The translations under genes were made by a program, and so were the position numbers. From Bacillus sp. EAC (GTDB lineage: Bacteria > Bacillota > Bacilli > Bacillales > Bacillaceae_G), in assembly GCF_002156875.1 (NCBI RefSeq), contig NZ_NCSY01000001.1, positions 248,001-312,000 on the forward strand: DNA of 64,000 bases, in the 5' to 3' direction. Below are positions 1 to 9,671 of this stretch, in pieces (within the stretch, counting starts at the first letter, position 1; every line of letters starts with the position of its first letter). A model generated the notes under the pieces. That model searched no databases. It saw nothing but the letters and a program-made list of their open reading frames with translations, and was not told where the DNA came from.

Positions 1-148
1 TTGGTGCTGTAAATTGAGAAACCTGCTCCTCTAATGTCGTTAATAAACTACCTATTTCTTCTATGTATAACGAAAATTCTGTTGATTCACTTCCTCCTTT
101 GAAGAAAGCCTCTAAATCCCATGTTAGTGAATATGTATTAGTTGACAT
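1..148 (-). CDS. M3-family oligoendopeptidase (PepF-like), N-terminus only
   Basis: Only the first 49 codons are in the window; the gene runs off the left edge. The reading starts at an ATG behind a GAGGTGG ribosome site and gives MSTNTYSLTWDLEAFF followed by a Gly-Gly-Ser turn. From memory this matches the start of Bacillus PepF/M3 oligoendopeptidases, cytoplasmic zinc peptidases that cut short peptides. The catalytic HExxH region lies outside the window, so the call rests on the N-terminus alone and could be wrong in detail. The gene is transcribed away from the 3D-protein gene to its right. Confidence 0.55.
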   Translation of the reverse strand, partial: MSTNTYSLTWDLEAFFKGGSESTEFSLYIEEIGSLLTTLEEQVSQFTAP

Positions 149-411
149 ACTACCCCACCTCTTTTGGATAAGTTTTATACCTTTTACATTATACATTATT
201 CTAAATATTTAGTCTAATTATCCGCCTTCTATATTCAAACACAATAATTCGTTCTGTACATGTCGAATTAATAAGCAAATATTCACGTAATTTGAAATAA
301 TTTAACATGTCAAAAGTAACATAATTGTAATATAAAATAAAAACTCCTGAAATCTTACTGTCACATTCCCATGGTAAAGTAGGTAACATAGAAAGAGACA
401 GGAGCGAAAAT

Positions 412-963
412 ATGAAAAAACTAATTACATGTTTTGTTACTACTGTTATTCTAACAATGGGATTTACAAATCATACATATGCATACACTTACAAGGTTAA
501 GTCTGGAGATACTTTATCTGCTATCTCAAAAAACCATAAAGTAAGTGTCACTCAGCTAAAGACATGGAATAAATTAAATTCAGATCGTATTAATATCAAC
601 CAAGTGTTACAAATTAAGCCTGGTACGAAAAGTACTGCAACTAAAAAAGCTTCAACTACAGCTAAACCTGTAAAAGTTATTAAAATGAAAGCAACAGCTT
701 ACACTGCTAAATGTAAAGGTTGTAGTGGTAAAACTTCAACAGGTTTAAATTTAAAAAGTAATCCTAAGCTTAAAGTAATCTCAGTGGACCCTAAAGTAAT
801 TCCACTTGGTTCAAAAGTTTATGTTGAAGGATATGGATACGCTATAGCAGGCGACACTGGTGGCGCATTAAAAGGTAACAAAATAGATGTATTTATCCCA
901 AATAAAACAAAAGCCCTTAATTGGGGAGTTAAAACAGTAACAGTAAAAGTATTTAAAAAGTAA
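412..963 (+). CDS. Secreted LysM and 3D-domain cell-wall protein (YocH-like)
   Basis: A 183-residue exported protein. Residues 1-24 form a signal peptide (MKK, hydrophobic core, cleavage after a Tyr-Ala pair). Residues about 25-70 are one LysM peptidoglycan-binding domain (YKVKSGDTLSAIS). A Thr/Lys/Ala linker follows, then residues about 92-183 form a 3D domain, named for three Asp residues, with the typical KATAYTA start, VDPKVIPLGSKVYVEGYGYA, the GDTGGA motif and a late Asp in KIDVFIP. Family members such as B. subtilis YocH are cell-wall-associated proteins, probably muramidases or lytic transglycosylases related to MltA. An AGGAGCG site precedes the ATG. The gene stands alone and ends in a strong terminator. 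Confidence 0.88.
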   Translation: MKKLITCFVTTVILTMGFTNHTYAYTYKVKSGDTLSAISKNHKVSVTQLKTWNKLNSDRININQVLQIKPGTKSTATKKASTTAKPVKVIKMKATAYTAKCKGCSGKTSTGLNLKSNPKLKVISVDPKVIPLGSKVYVEGYGYAIAGDTGGALKGNKIDVFIPNKTKALNWGVKTVTVKVFKK

Positions 964-994
964 AAAACGAGCCTACATATGGCTCGTTTTTTTT
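962..994. terminator. Bidirectional rho-independent terminator
   Basis: Arms AACGAGCC and GGCTCGTT flank a 7-base loop, followed by a run of eight T on the plus strand and matched by A-rich sequence on the other side. It ends the 3D-protein gene and overlaps the stop region of the convergent small membrane-protein gene. Confidence 0.85.
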
Positions 995-1347
995 ATTCTT
1001 ATTGGTTTTCTATTCAGGTCGAATAATTGATTGTTTAATTCAGTCAAAAAATCGTTTCTCTTTACTTCATTAGTTAAGACATCTGTCATATTCATTTTTA
1101 CGATTAACTTCCGAATACTTTTACGATTAGCAATTTCGGATGTGTAAATTTTATATTGCTCAAACCATGGCTCTCTTTGCAATACAAAAATACGTCCCAT
1201 TATAAGTTCCTCATTTTTCTTATGATAAGGACCATAAAATATTTTTTCAAATAGCGAGCTTAAAAACAACTCAAAAATAACTTCTAAAATGAATCCAACA
1301 ATTTCTCGAATAACTGCAAGGAAAATTCGTATTAAACTTTCTATCAT
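973..1347 (-). CDS. Small hypothetical membrane-associated protein
   Basis: A 124-residue protein not assigned to a family. Residues 1-38 are strongly hydrophobic with scattered charged residues (MIESLIRIFLAVIREIVGF onward), consistent with one or two membrane helices or an amphipathic anchor. The rest is charged and probably cytoplasmic. A GGAG site lies nine bases before the ATG. Its stop codon falls inside the hairpin it shares with the convergent 3D-protein gene, so its last residues are encoded by terminator sequence. That arrangement is compact but plausible. It is probably a real gene, given its start signal and length, but there is no functional evidence. Confidence 0.55.
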   Translation of the reverse strand: MIESLIRIFLAVIREIVGFILEVIFELFLSSLFEKIFYGPYHKKNEELIMGRIFVLQREPWFEQYKIYTSEIANRKSIRKLIVKMNMTDVLTNEVKRNDFLTELNNQLFDLNRKPIRIKKTSHM

Positions 1348-1445
1348 GATTAATTTTCTCCATCATATTCGCGCTATTTTATATTTAATATTTATTTAAA
1401 CACTTTTCAAAGGTTTTGTAACTACGAATATCGTTAATGAAGTTG

Positions 1446-1575
1446 GTTGGAGTGGAAGGTGCGAGACTCCTTTGGGAAATGTGGGACAGGTGAGACCCCG
1501 CAGACGCGAATTCGCCGAAGAGGCTCAAGCGTCCCCCCCACGGAAAAGCGAGCATCCTGGAGCGGAAATCAACTA
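1446..1575 (+). repeat. Dispersed intergenic repeat, copy 1 (framework form)
   Basis: A locally GC-rich block of about 130 bp in AT-rich surroundings. In order it has TTGGAGTGGAAGGTGCGAGA, TGAGACCCCGCAG, GAGGCTCAAGCG, CACGGAAAAGCGAGCATCC and TGGAGCGGAAATCAAC. The same ordered blocks recur near 14.1, 29.1, 29.4, 41.8 and 62.8 kb. Orientation is defined here as the strand reading GAGACCCCGCAG. The antisense strand carries a 70-codon open frame that is only a shadow of the repeat. Such repeats are familiar in Bacillaceae genomes as intergenic elements that generate spurious small proteins. Confidence 0.8.
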
Positions 1576-1687
1576 AACTCCTTCTAAAATATGACAAAGT
1601 TTTAGAAAACAGCGCTTTAATTAGAATATAAACTCTAACTTAAATTAATAATAAATATAATTCTATTTTAAATTGGAGTTGAATGAT

Positions 1688-1822
1688 TTGAAAGATAAAA
1701 AAGTAACGATCGCTGGTACAGATATCGAGGAAGTTAAAAAGCAGAATGCTAATTCCGGATTAACATATAACCAAGTAAAACAATTACTCGCAGAACAATT
1801 TATTAAAAAGAATAAAAAATAA
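1688..1822 (+). CDS. 44-residue small protein, possibly gamma-type SASP-like
   Basis: A TTG start nine bases after a GGAG site opens 44 codons, MKDKKVTIAGTDIEEVKKQN onward, ending in a lysine-rich tail and a TAA directly before a strong hairpin. The piece GTDIEEVKKQNANSG resembles the repeated GTE-x-x-x-V-K-x-Q-N-A segment of gamma-type small acid-soluble spore proteins, but it occurs only once here, so assignment to that family is tentative. Being framed by a ribosome site and a terminator argues for a real gene. The nearby ATG at 1683 is followed almost at once by a stop and cannot be the start. Confidence 0.6.
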   Translation: MKDKKVTIAGTDIEEVKKQNANSGLTYNQVKQLLAEQFIKKNKK

Positions 1823-1854
1823 ACCACTCTCCTATAAAAGTTGAGTGGTTTTTC
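1821..1854. terminator. Bidirectional terminator between the small ORF and thrB
   Basis: Arms AAACCACTC and GAGTGGTTT around a 13-base loop. T-rich sequence follows on both strands (TTTTT on plus; TTTATTTTTT on minus). It ends the 44-codon gene on one side and the hom-thrC-thrB operon on the other. Confidence 0.8.
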
Positions 1855-2763
1855 TTAGTTATGATGAACCTCATGATTTACGATTGCACCAGTATTTTCT
1901 ACTTTAATTTCGTCAACAAAACAATCTGGGAATAAGCTTTTAAAATAATCAAGTGCTTCATATATCTCTTCGGATTTAATGAAGGCTAGGACAGTTGGAC
2001 CAGCACCACTTAGTACATAGCCATATACAAATCCAGGTGCTTTTCTATTCTTTAAAACTTCAAGCTCTTTTACAATTTGACTTCGATAAGGCTCATGGAA
2101 TAAATCTCTCTTCATCATATTTCCTGCAAGTACCCAATTTTCCGTCAGCATAGCAGTAATTAATAAATTGCTAAAACTACTCGATAAAATTGCATCATTA
2201 TAAGGTAGTGTTTTTGGTAAAATATTTCTTGCATACTTTGTTTCTAATTCATATGTCGGGATAATTCCTACTATTGCTACGTTATGAATTTCGGAATGAT
2301 GAATAAATGCTTCTCCTTCGATATATGTTCCAATGACTAAGCCACCATATAAGGAAGCCCCCACATTGTCCATATGTCCCTCGATAGAAGTCGCTATATT
2401 CAATTGTTCTTCAATTTTTAAATTAAGATGGCAAAGTTCATTCGCTAATAAAATTCCACCTACAATTGCTGAAGCACTACTGCCTAAACCTCTCGTTAAT
2501 GGAATATCACTTGATAATTTCAAATGGCATTTCGGCAATTCTTTATGATATTTCCTCGCAATTTCAATTGCTGTTTTAAGAATTAAATTTGATTCGTCAA
2601 ATGGTATTCCGAATAGGAATTCTCCTGAACCTTCACAGCTATACTTTTCATTATCGAATACTTCAATTTTCAAATATCTACTTAAGGCGATTCCAATTGA
2701 ATCAAATCCTGGTCCCACATTTGCTGTACTTGCGGGTACCGAAATTTCAAATAATCTTTTCAT
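1855..2763 (-). CDS. thrB: Homoserine kinase
   Basis: Phosphorylates homoserine with ATP to O-phosphohomoserine, the substrate of threonine synthase. The 302-residue length is normal for the GHMP kinase family. Residues 10-24 give [15 protein letters not shown], and residues 88-98 give the ATP-binding [11 protein letters not shown] loop. A C-terminal [10 protein letters not shown] element matches the third GHMP motif. It is the last gene of hom-thrC-thrB. Its ATG overlaps the thrC stop by four bases, which implies translational coupling, and a bidirectional hairpin closes the operon right after the stop codon. Confidence 0.96.
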   Translation of the reverse strand: MKRLFEISVPASTANVGPGFDSIGIALSRYLKIEVFDNEKYSCEGSGEFLFGIPFDESNLILKTAIEIARKYHKELPKCHLKLSSDIPLTRGLGSSASAIVGGILLANELCHLNLKIEEQLNIATSIEGHMDNVGASLYGGLVIGTYIEGEAFIHHSEIHNVAIVGIIPTYELETKYARNILPKTLPYNDAILSSSFSNLLITAMLTENWVLAGNMMKRDLFHEPYRSQIVKELEVLKNRKAPGFVYGYVLSGAGPTVLAFIKSEEIYEALDYFKSLFPDCFVDEIKVENTGAIVNHEVHHN

Positions 2764-3818
2764 ACAAATACCACACCTTGTAAATGTTGTGAAATAAGCT
2801 TTTCATCATTTGGTAATAAAATCGGCTCGATTTTATTTGATTGAATTGCAATATCAGGATCTTTTAATCCGTTACCAGTTAAGATGGCAACCACTTTTGA
2901 ACCTTTTTTAATTAAACCGCTTTGAATTTGTTTGTATACTCCTGCAATACTTGCACAAGAACCCGGTTCAGCAAAAACACCTTCTTTTGATGCGATTAAT
3001 TTATAGGCTTCTACTATTTCTTCATCACTTACACTATCGATCGTACCGTTAGATTGATTAATTGCATTTACAGCTTGATCCCAACTTGCTGGGTTCCCTA
3101 TACGTATAGCCGTAGCAATTGTCTCTGGATTTTCAACTTTTTTGTTGTTGACAATTGGTGCTGCACCCTCAGCTTGGAATCCATGCATTTTAGGTAGTTT
3201 AATTCCTTTTTCTTGATTGTATTCTTTGAATCCTTTCCAATATGCAGTAATATTCCCAGCATTTCCTACTGGAATTGCTAATACGTCTGGTGCCTCTTCT
3301 AATTGTTCGCAAATTTCAAAAGCTGCAGTTTTTTGTCCTTCAATTCGATAAGGATTAACGGAATTTACTAAAGTGATTGGCTCAGTTTCACTAATCTTTC
3401 TAACCATTTGTAATGCATGATCAAAATTCCCATCGATACTAATTATATGTGCACCGTACATGACAGCTTGAGCTAATTTACCATAAGCAATTTTTCCATT
3501 CGGGATAATAACGATACATTTCATTCCAGCTCTTGCAGCGTAGGCAGCAGCTGCAGCAGAGGTATTACCTGTTGAAGCACAAATAATTGCTGTACTTCCT
3601 TCTTCTTTTGCTTTTGCTACTGCCATCACCATTCCACGGTCTTTAAACGAACCAGTAGGATTTAATCCCTCTAATTTAACGTACAATTCAATACCCCATT
3701 GTTCCGATAAATTAGGTAAATATAATAATGGGGTATTTCCTTCATTTAATGTGAGTGTTGGTGTTAAGTCATTAACTGGTAAATTTTTTTTATATTTATT
3801 AATTAACCCTTTATACAT
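2760..3818 (-). CDS. thrC: Threonine synthase
   Basis: Pyridoxal-phosphate enzyme converting O-phosphohomoserine to threonine. The protein is about 352 residues and collinear with B. subtilis ThrC. The PLP lysine sits in SFKDRG near residue 59, the phosphate-binding loop is [15 protein letters not shown], and [17 protein letters not shown] is conserved. The start is placed at the second of two adjacent ATGs (the first is three bases upstream). An AGGTG site precedes them, and MYKGLI corresponds to the known MWKGLI start. A longer frame beginning at 3836 has no site of its own. The gene overlaps the end of hom by a few bases and thrB by four. Confidence 0.95.
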   Translation of the reverse strand: MYKGLINKYKKNLPVNDLTPTLTLNEGNTPLLYLPNLSEQWGIELYVKLEGLNPTGSFKDRGMVMAVAKAKEEGSTAIICASTGNTSAAAAAYAARAGMKCIVIIPNGKIAYGKLAQAVMYGAHIISIDGNFDHALQMVRKISETEPITLVNSVNPYRIEGQKTAAFEICEQLEEAPDVLAIPVGNAGNITAYWKGFKEYNQEKGIKLPKMHGFQAEGAAPIVNNKKVENPETIATAIRIGNPASWDQAVNAINQSNGTIDSVSDEEIVEAYKLIASKEGVFAEPGSCASIAGVYKQIQSGLIKKGSKVVAILTGNGLKDPDIAIQSNKIEPILLPNDEKLISQHLQGVVFV

Positions 3819-5115
3819 CATCGTCTTCACCTGCAATACGATAATAGCTTCTCACTTCATCTACTACATTAGAACTTTCTAAATTTTTAATAACCTTTTT
3901 GAAAGATGAATATGAAGCTTGGTGAGTAACTAAAATGATTTCAGCTAAACCTTGATGCTTCAATGGAACCTGAATAATTTTTTCAAAACTTATATCACAC
4001 TCAGTAAATAATGAAGTAATTTTTGCAAAAGATCCTAATTGATCCTGCACTGTAAATCGGAAGAACGATTTAAAATATATTTCATTATCCTCTTTTAGCT
4101 CCTTCGGATATTGAGGTAATACGGCACTTGTTCCATTTACTCCTAATCTCATATTTTTCATAACAGCAACTAAATCAGAAACAATCGCAGTCGCTGTAGG
4201 TAAACTACCAGCACCTGGACCGTAAAACATCGTTTCTCCTACTGCTTCACCATAGACATAAACCGCATTAAATTCATTACTAACTGAAGCTAATGGATGA
4301 GCATGAGAAATTAAAGTTGGTCCAACACTTACTTCAATACGATTTTCATTTCTCTTTGCGTACCCAATTAATTTCATTGTGTAACCAAAATATCGTGCAT
4401 AATCTATGTCTTCAGCAGAAACTGAGCTAATTCCTCGAACCTGAACATCTTCAAGCTCTACATCCATCGAAAATCCTAATTTCGCTAGAATTGTCATTTT
4501 CCTAGCAGCATCAAGTCCTTCAACGTCTGAAGTTGGATCTGATTCAGCAAACCCAAGCTCTTGTGCTTCTTTTAAAACATCACTATAAGCTTTTCCTTCA
4601 TTACTCATTTTCGTTAAAATAAAGTTTGTTGTTCCATTAACTATTCCCATAAGTTTTGTTACACGGTCTGAAGCTAATCCATCTACTAAACTACGAATAA
4701 TTGGTATACCACCTGCAACACTAGCTTCATAAAATAAGTCGCATTTGTTTTCATTCGCAACACGTAATAGTTCAGTACCGTATAAAGCCATTAAATCCTT
4801 ATTTGCAGTGACTACATGTTTCTTATTTCGGAGTGCATGAAGAATGTATCGTCTAGCATCTTCAATCCCGCCCATGACTTCAACTACTACATCTATTTCG
4901 GGATCATCTAAAATAAGATTAGCATCAGTTGTAATTCTATCTTTTTGAATCGAAATATTTCTTTCTTTTTCAAGATTTTTAACGAGTACTTTTCGTACTT
5001 CAACAGAACAGCCAATTTGATGGGCTAATCGGTCTTGGTGAGCTTCGACTATTTTTACAACACCACTCCCTACTGTACCAAGTCCTAATAATCCAATAGA
5101 TATACAGTCCTTCAT
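3811..5115 (-). CDS. hom: Homoserine dehydrogenase
   Basis: NAD(P)-dependent reduction of aspartate semialdehyde to homoserine, the branch point for threonine and methionine. The nucleotide-binding GLGTVGSG loop is at residues 10-17. The catalytic core follows with [11 protein letters not shown], and a C-terminal ACT domain from about residue 350 is the usual site of threonine feedback. The length of about 434 residues is typical. Three ATGs in tandem follow GGAGG; the third has the best spacing (seven bases), so it is taken as the start. First gene of hom-thrC-thrB. An adjacent metA and riboswitch-controlled metH use the same intermediate. Confidence 0.95.
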   Translation of the reverse strand: MKDCISIGLLGLGTVGSGVVKIVEAHQDRLAHQIGCSVEVRKVLVKNLEKERNISIQKDRITTDANLILDDPEIDVVVEVMGGIEDARRYILHALRNKKHVVTANKDLMALYGTELLRVANENKCDLFYEASVAGGIPIIRSLVDGLASDRVTKLMGIVNGTTNFILTKMSNEGKAYSDVLKEAQELGFAESDPTSDVEGLDAARKMTILAKLGFSMDVELEDVQVRGISSVSAEDIDYARYFGYTMKLIGYAKRNENRIEVSVGPTLISHAHPLASVSNEFNAVYVYGEAVGETMFYGPGAGSLPTATAIVSDLVAVMKNMRLGVNGTSAVLPQYPKELKEDNEIYFKSFFRFTVQDQLGSFAKITSLFTECDISFEKIIQVPLKHQGLAEIILVTHQASYSSFKKVIKNLESSNVVDEVRSYYRIAGEDDDV

Positions 5116-5247
5116 CATCATTCCTCCGATTTAAATTTTGATATTATCCCTATTATGAGAATGTTTTTTGAAAATAGCAATAATTTTTTATAATTTTCTA
5201 ATAACTTAACACAAATTAAATAATTTATGTAATTACCCATTTTTCGA

Positions 5248-6153
5248 TTAAAGATTATAAGGAGTCTCTTGGTAAACATAGTAATTTAACCAATTTGTCA
5301 TTAATAAATTAGCATGACTTCTCCAACGTACAATTGGTTGTTTTGATGGATCATTATTAAGAAAGTAGTTTGCAGGAATATCGACATCTAACCCTTTTTG
5401 CAGATCTCTCTCATATTCATTTTTTAGTGTATTTATACAATATTCACCATGTCCTGTAGCAAATATTTGTTTGCCATCTTCACTTGAAATTAAGTGTACT
5501 CCGGCATCTTTTGAAACACTTAGTATTTTTAATTCACCTACACGTTCAATATCTTCCTTTTTTACTTCAGTATGACGAGAATGCGGTACAAAATACTCAT
5601 CATCAAAACCTCTAACTAACTTTACAAATCGGTCTTCTAACGTATGTGCAAATACACCAAACATTTTATTTTCTAGCGGATGCTTTGGTACTCCATAATG
5701 GTGAAATAAACCTGCTTGTGCCCCCCAACAAATATGCAATGTCGAAGTCACATTTTCTTTCGTAAAATCCATAATATCCTTGAGCTCACTCCAATATTCT
5801 ACTTCCTCGAACTCTAAAGTTTCGACAGGCGCACCTGTAATGATAAACCCATCATATTTTGTATCTTGAATCTGTGAAATCGTTTTATAAAAACTATTAA
5901 CATGTTGTTCTGATATATTTTTAGGCTTGTAAGATTCAGTTCCAACCAGCTCAACATCTACTTGTAAAGGAGAATTTGCAATTAAACGTAAAATTTGAGT
6001 TTCAGTCTCAATTTTTGTCGGCATTAAATTTAGAATTCCAATTTTTAACGGACGAATATCTTGAGACTCCGCTCGTTCTTTTGTCATATAAAATACGTTC
6101 TCTTTCGTTAAAACTTCTGTAGCTGGCAGATCTTTATTTATGATTATTGGCAT
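5248..6153 (-). CDS. metA: Homoserine O-acetyltransferase, MetA type
   Basis: Activates homoserine by O-acylation for methionine synthesis. The 301-residue MetA fold shows Cys142 in HICWGAQAG, His235 and Glu237 in ATGHGEY, the catalytic residues of the family. Residue 111, which decides acyl-CoA choice in studied enzymes, is Glu ([13 protein letters not shown]), the acetyl-CoA type seen in B. cereus rather than the Gly of succinyl-transferases. So acetyl-homoserine is predicted despite the common label of homoserine succinyltransferase. An AGGAGCG site precedes the ATG. The gene lies 140 bp after metH on the same strand with no clear terminator between, so read-through from the riboswitch operon is possible. 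Confidence 0.93.
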   Translation of the reverse strand: MPIIINKDLPATEVLTKENVFYMTKERAESQDIRPLKIGILNLMPTKIETETQILRLIANSPLQVDVELVGTESYKPKNISEQHVNSFYKTISQIQDTKYDGFIITGAPVETLEFEEVEYWSELKDIMDFTKENVTSTLHICWGAQAGLFHHYGVPKHPLENKMFGVFAHTLEDRFVKLVRGFDDEYFVPHSRHTEVKKEDIERVGELKILSVSKDAGVHLISSEDGKQIFATGHGEYCINTLKNEYERDLQKGLDVDIPANYFLNNDPSKQPIVRWRSHANLLMTNWLNYYVYQETPYNL

Positions 6154-6185
6154 CTTTTCAATCGCTCCTAATAATAGAATCAGTT

Positions 6186-6232
6186 TTTAGTTGGCAAAAA
6201 TAGTTTTAATTTGCTATTCGTTGCCAACTAAA
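6186..6232. promoter_or_regulatory. Long perfect hairpin between metH and metA
   Basis: A 12-bp perfect inverted repeat, TTTAGTTGGCAA and TTGCCAACTAAA, closes on an inner AATAG/CTATT stem and an AT-rich loop. Neither strand has a T-run after it, so it does not look like a terminator. It sits about 35 bp upstream of the metA start. It could be an mRNA-stabilising or processing hairpin, or an operator. Its function is unknown. Confidence 0.5.
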
Positions 6233-6293
6233 TAACTGCGAAACTTTATTGATAACTAATTCATAGACTACTAATATTTATTCAATTCTACGA

Positions 6294-9200
6294 TTAAACA
6301 GAGAAGTATCTTCCATCTTTATGCGAAAATACCATAGCCGTTACAGAAGCTTCGGGTAACATCATAAATCCTTCAGTAAGGCGAATACCAATTTCATTCG
6401 GATTGATTAATTTAAATAACTTTTCTTGGTCCTCTAAATTTGGACAAGCAGGATATCCATATGAAACTCTAATTCCTTGATATTTTGCTTTAAAGCGTTC
6501 ATTCATAGTGAAATCAGGAGCATCAGGAAATCCCCATTTTTCTCTCATTAACATATGTGTCATTTCAGCTAAACCTTCTGCCATTTCTAAAGCTAATGAG
6601 AAAAGTACATGACTTTTCAAATATTCTCCCTCTTCTTTCCAACGTTCAGCAATATTTCGAACTCTTGGCCCTGATGTTACAGAGAAAAACCCAACATAAT
6701 CCATTTTTTCACCAACTGGATTTAGAAAATCACTGATACACAGATTTGGGTCTTTTTTCTGTCTAGGAAATTGAAAACGTTCAATTTGTTGATTTGTTTC
6801 AGAATCGTAAATTATGACATCATTTCCATCACTTTGAGCTGGATAAAATTGATAGATTACTTGACAATCAAAGTACTCGTGACCATCTCTTAGAAAGTCC
6901 TGCACTAATTCATATAGTTCTTGACCTCGTTCTTGTTTTTCCCATTTTCCTTTTACTCCTAGATGATGCCCTATTAACATTTGGTAATTAATAAATGGAG
7001 CTACTTGTGAAACTGGAATATTTTTGATAATAGTTTTTCGTAATGATGAAGGAACAAGGCATTCGGATTTTCGAATTGATGATCTAGTCGTACTAATTAC
7101 TTCTACTGGATTATCAATTAAACTATCTTTGTTATCGATCACTTTTCGTTTCTCAATTAATCCCCTAAGCTCATTTGGATTAATAATCTTATTTGCTAAA
7201 TCTAACCCATTCATCGCATCATTCGAGTAAACAACAAGCCCGTCATAGATTGGTTGAATACGATTTTCGGTAAATTTTCTAGTTAATGCAGCTCCTCCAA
7301 CTAAAATTGGCGTATCGATTCCTGCATTCTTCAAATCACCAGCTGTAATGACCATTTGTTGAGCTGATTTCACTAATAAACCTGATAAACCAATAATATC
7401 TGGTTTATTTTCACGTACTTTTGAAATCAAATCGTCTGGCCTGATATTAATTCCTAAATTAACGACGTCAAAACCATTATTCGTCAAAATAATATCAACT
7501 AAGTTTTTGCCAATATCATGAACATCACCTTTGACAGTGGCTAACATAACTTTACCTTTTCGTGAGCTCTCGGTTTTCTCCATATACTGCTCTAAAAACG
7601 TAACCGATGCTTTCATGACCTCAGCACTCTGTAATACTTCAGCAACAATTAATTCATTATTATTAAAAAGTCTTCCAACTTCGTCCATTCCAGTCATTAG
7701 TGGTCCGTTTATGATATCTAATGGAATATCACCGCGATCTATACATATTTGTAGATCATCAATTAATCCTTGTTTTGAACCTTCGATTATACATTGTGCT
7801 AATCTCTCTTCGATTGGCAGTTGCTCTTTTGGCTTTGCTTCTTTTTTAATCGAATTGCGAAAGTATTCTACGAATTTATCTAAAGTTTCTTGTGAAGTAT
7901 TGAAAAGTAACTCTTCTGCTAATTCACGCTCCTTTTGAGGAATTGAAGCAAATCTTTCCAGCTTTTCAGTATTTACAATCGCATAATCTAAGCCAGCTTT
8001 TGTTGAATGATATAAGAACACCGCATTTAATACTTCACGACCATCATTCGGTAGTCCAAATGAAATATTACTTAACCCTAAAATTGTTAAACATTCAGGT
8101 AGTGCGTTCTTTATTAACTTAATTCCCTCGATTGTTGCTTTCGCAGATCCGATATACTGTGTGTCACCTGTTCCAACTGGAAACACAAGTGGATCAAATA
8201 TAATATCTGATGGACGAATATGATATTTCTCGGTTAATAACTGATAACTTCTTTTCGCAATTTCTAGCTTTCGGTCTGCTGAAACAGCCATACCTTCTTC
8301 ATCAATCGTTCCTACTACAACAGCTGCTCCATATTTATGAATTAAAGGTGCGATTTTTTCAAATCGTTCCTCAGCGTCCTCTAGATTGATCGAGTTAATA
8401 ACTGCCTTTCCTTGAATATAAGTCAGAGCAAGCTCAATCACTTTCTCATCAGTTGAATCGATCATGATAGGTACTTTTATTTTATTCACAAGTTGTTTCA
8501 AGAAATTTTCCATATCTTCTACTTCATCACGGTCTGGGTCTGCCATACAAACGTCAATAACATGAGCACCTTTTTTTACTTGTGCTCTTGCAATTTCAGA
8601 TGCTTCTTCATATTTACCGTCTGCAATTAATCGTTTAAATTTACGTGATCCAATTACATTCGTTCTTTCTCCAACAAATAAAGGTCTCATGCTATCGTCA
8701 TATCGAAGAGCCTCTAATCCACTAAGCGCATGATCGACACGTTTTTTCGGATCACGAGGTTGTATGCCTATAATTGCTTCTTTCATTGCTTTAATATGTT
8801 CAGGTGTTGTACCACAACACCCCCCAAGAATGTTTACCCATCCTTGTTCAGCAAAATCTCTAACTTTAATAGCTAAAGATTCCGGGGATTCATGGTAATG
8901 GCCATCCTCATCTGGTAATCCAGCATTTGGGTAGCAAGATACAAATGTTTCGGAGAGCTCTGATAACGAACGAATATGATCTCTCATAAATTCTGGACCA
9001 GTCGCACAATTTAATCCAATTGAAATTGGTGAGATATGTTCAATAGCAAGATAAAATGCATCAATTGTCTGTCCAGCTAATGTTGTTCCCATCGGTTCGA
9101 TCGTTCCAGAAATCATAACGGGAATCTTTCTATTTAATTCTTCAAAAGCTTTACTAATTCCAATACAAGCAGCTTTTACATTACGCATATCTTGGCTCGT

Positions 9201-9671
9201 TTCAACTAACAGTACATCCACATCACCGAGCATTAAACCAAGTGCTTGACGATAATAAGCAGTAATTAATTCTTCAAATGTTACTCCACCTGTTACACTG
9301 ATCGCTTTTGTAGTCGGTCCCATCGCACCAGCAACATAAACTTCCTTCCCAGATTTAATTACAGCGGATTTTGCAATTTTTGCTGCTTCTTCATTAAGTA
9401 CAATATCTAAATGTTGTAAGTTATAATCAGATAAGACAATATTTGTTGCCCCAAATGTATTCGTTTCTATGATATCTGAGCCAGCCAAAATATACTCTTC
9501 ATGAATTTCTTGAATCACATCTGGACGAGTAACAACTAGATACTCATTACATCCTTCATAATCTTCTCCACCAAAATCTTCAGCTGTTAAGTTTCTTTGT
9601 TGAATCATCGTGCCCATAGCACCATCAAGTAATAAAATTCGTTCTTTTAATGCCGCTTCTAAAGTCCTCAT
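6294..9671 (-). CDS. metH: Cobalamin-dependent methionine synthase
   Basis: Transfers the methyl of methyltetrahydrofolate to homocysteine through cobalamin. All four modules are present in 1125 residues. An N-terminal homocysteine domain has DGAMGTMIQ near residue 16 and the zinc ligands GGCCGTTPEH near 283. A pterin-binding domain covers roughly 310-600. The B12 cap and binding domain has the DVHDIGKNL cobalamin-His motif near 716. A C-terminal S-adenosylmethionine-dependent reactivation domain has SYGYPACP near 1080. The length is slightly short for the family but no module is missing. Its ATG overlaps the end of yitJ by four bases, so the two are one operon behind the SAM riboswitch at about 11.6 kb. 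The cell therefore needs B12 for this route. Confidence 0.96.
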   Translation of the reverse strand: MRTLEAALKERILLLDGAMGTMIQQRNLTAEDFGGEDYEGCNEYLVVTRPDVIQEIHEEYILAGSDIIETNTFGATNIVLSDYNLQHLDIVLNEEAAKIAKSAVIKSGKEVYVAGAMGPTTKAISVTGGVTFEELITAYYRQALGLMLGDVDVLLVETSQDMRNVKAACIGISKAFEELNRKIPVMISGTIEPMGTTLAGQTIDAFYLAIEHISPISIGLNCATGPEFMRDHIRSLSELSETFVSCYPNAGLPDEDGHYHESPESLAIKVRDFAEQGWVNILGGCCGTTPEHIKAMKEAIIGIQPRDPKKRVDHALSGLEALRYDDSMRPLFVGERTNVIGSRKFKRLIADGKYEEASEIARAQVKKGAHVIDVCMADPDRDEVEDMENFLKQLVNKIKVPIMIDSTDEKVIELALTYIQGKAVINSINLEDAEERFEKIAPLIHKYGAAVVVGTIDEEGMAVSADRKLEIAKRSYQLLTEKYHIRPSDIIFDPLVFPVGTGDTQYIGSAKATIEGIKLIKNALPECLTILGLSNISFGLPNDGREVLNAVFLYHSTKAGLDYAIVNTEKLERFASIPQKERELAEELLFNTSQETLDKFVEYFRNSIKKEAKPKEQLPIEERLAQCIIEGSKQGLIDDLQICIDRGDIPLDIINGPLMTGMDEVGRLFNNNELIVAEVLQSAEVMKASVTFLEQYMEKTESSRKGKVMLATVKGDVHDIGKNLVDIILTNNGFDVVNLGINIRPDDLISKVRENKPDIIGLSGLLVKSAQQMVITAGDLKNAGIDTPILVGGAALTRKFTENRIQPIYDGLVVYSNDAMNGLDLANKIINPNELRGLIEKRKVIDNKDSLIDNPVEVISTTRSSIRKSECLVPSSLRKTIIKNIPVSQVAPFINYQMLIGHHLGVKGKWEKQERGQELYELVQDFLRDGHEYFDCQVIYQFYPAQSDGNDVIIYDSETNQQIERFQFPRQKKDPNLCISDFLNPVGEKMDYVGFFSVTSGPRVRNIAERWKEEGEYLKSHVLFSLALEMAEGLAEMTHMLMREKWGFPDAPDFTMNERFKAKYQGIRVSYGYPACPNLEDQEKLFKLINPNEIGIRLTEGFMMLPEASVTAMVFSHKDGRYFSV

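Noticed and set aside
201-389. Minus-strand open frame of 62 codons
   Set aside because: No ribosome site, unusual composition, and it occupies the likely promoter region of the 3D-protein gene.
1385-1597. Minus-strand open frame of 70 codons
   Set aside because: It is the antisense of repeat copy 1; the same blocks occur in other gaps in other frames, and no convincing ribosome site was found.
5122-5247. CodY-like match (12 of 15) upstream of hom
   Set aside because: Too many mismatches in AT-rich sequence to claim; only loosely placed relative to a promoter.
6186-6232. metH-metA hairpin as a rho-independent terminator
   Set aside because: Neither strand has a T-run after the stem.
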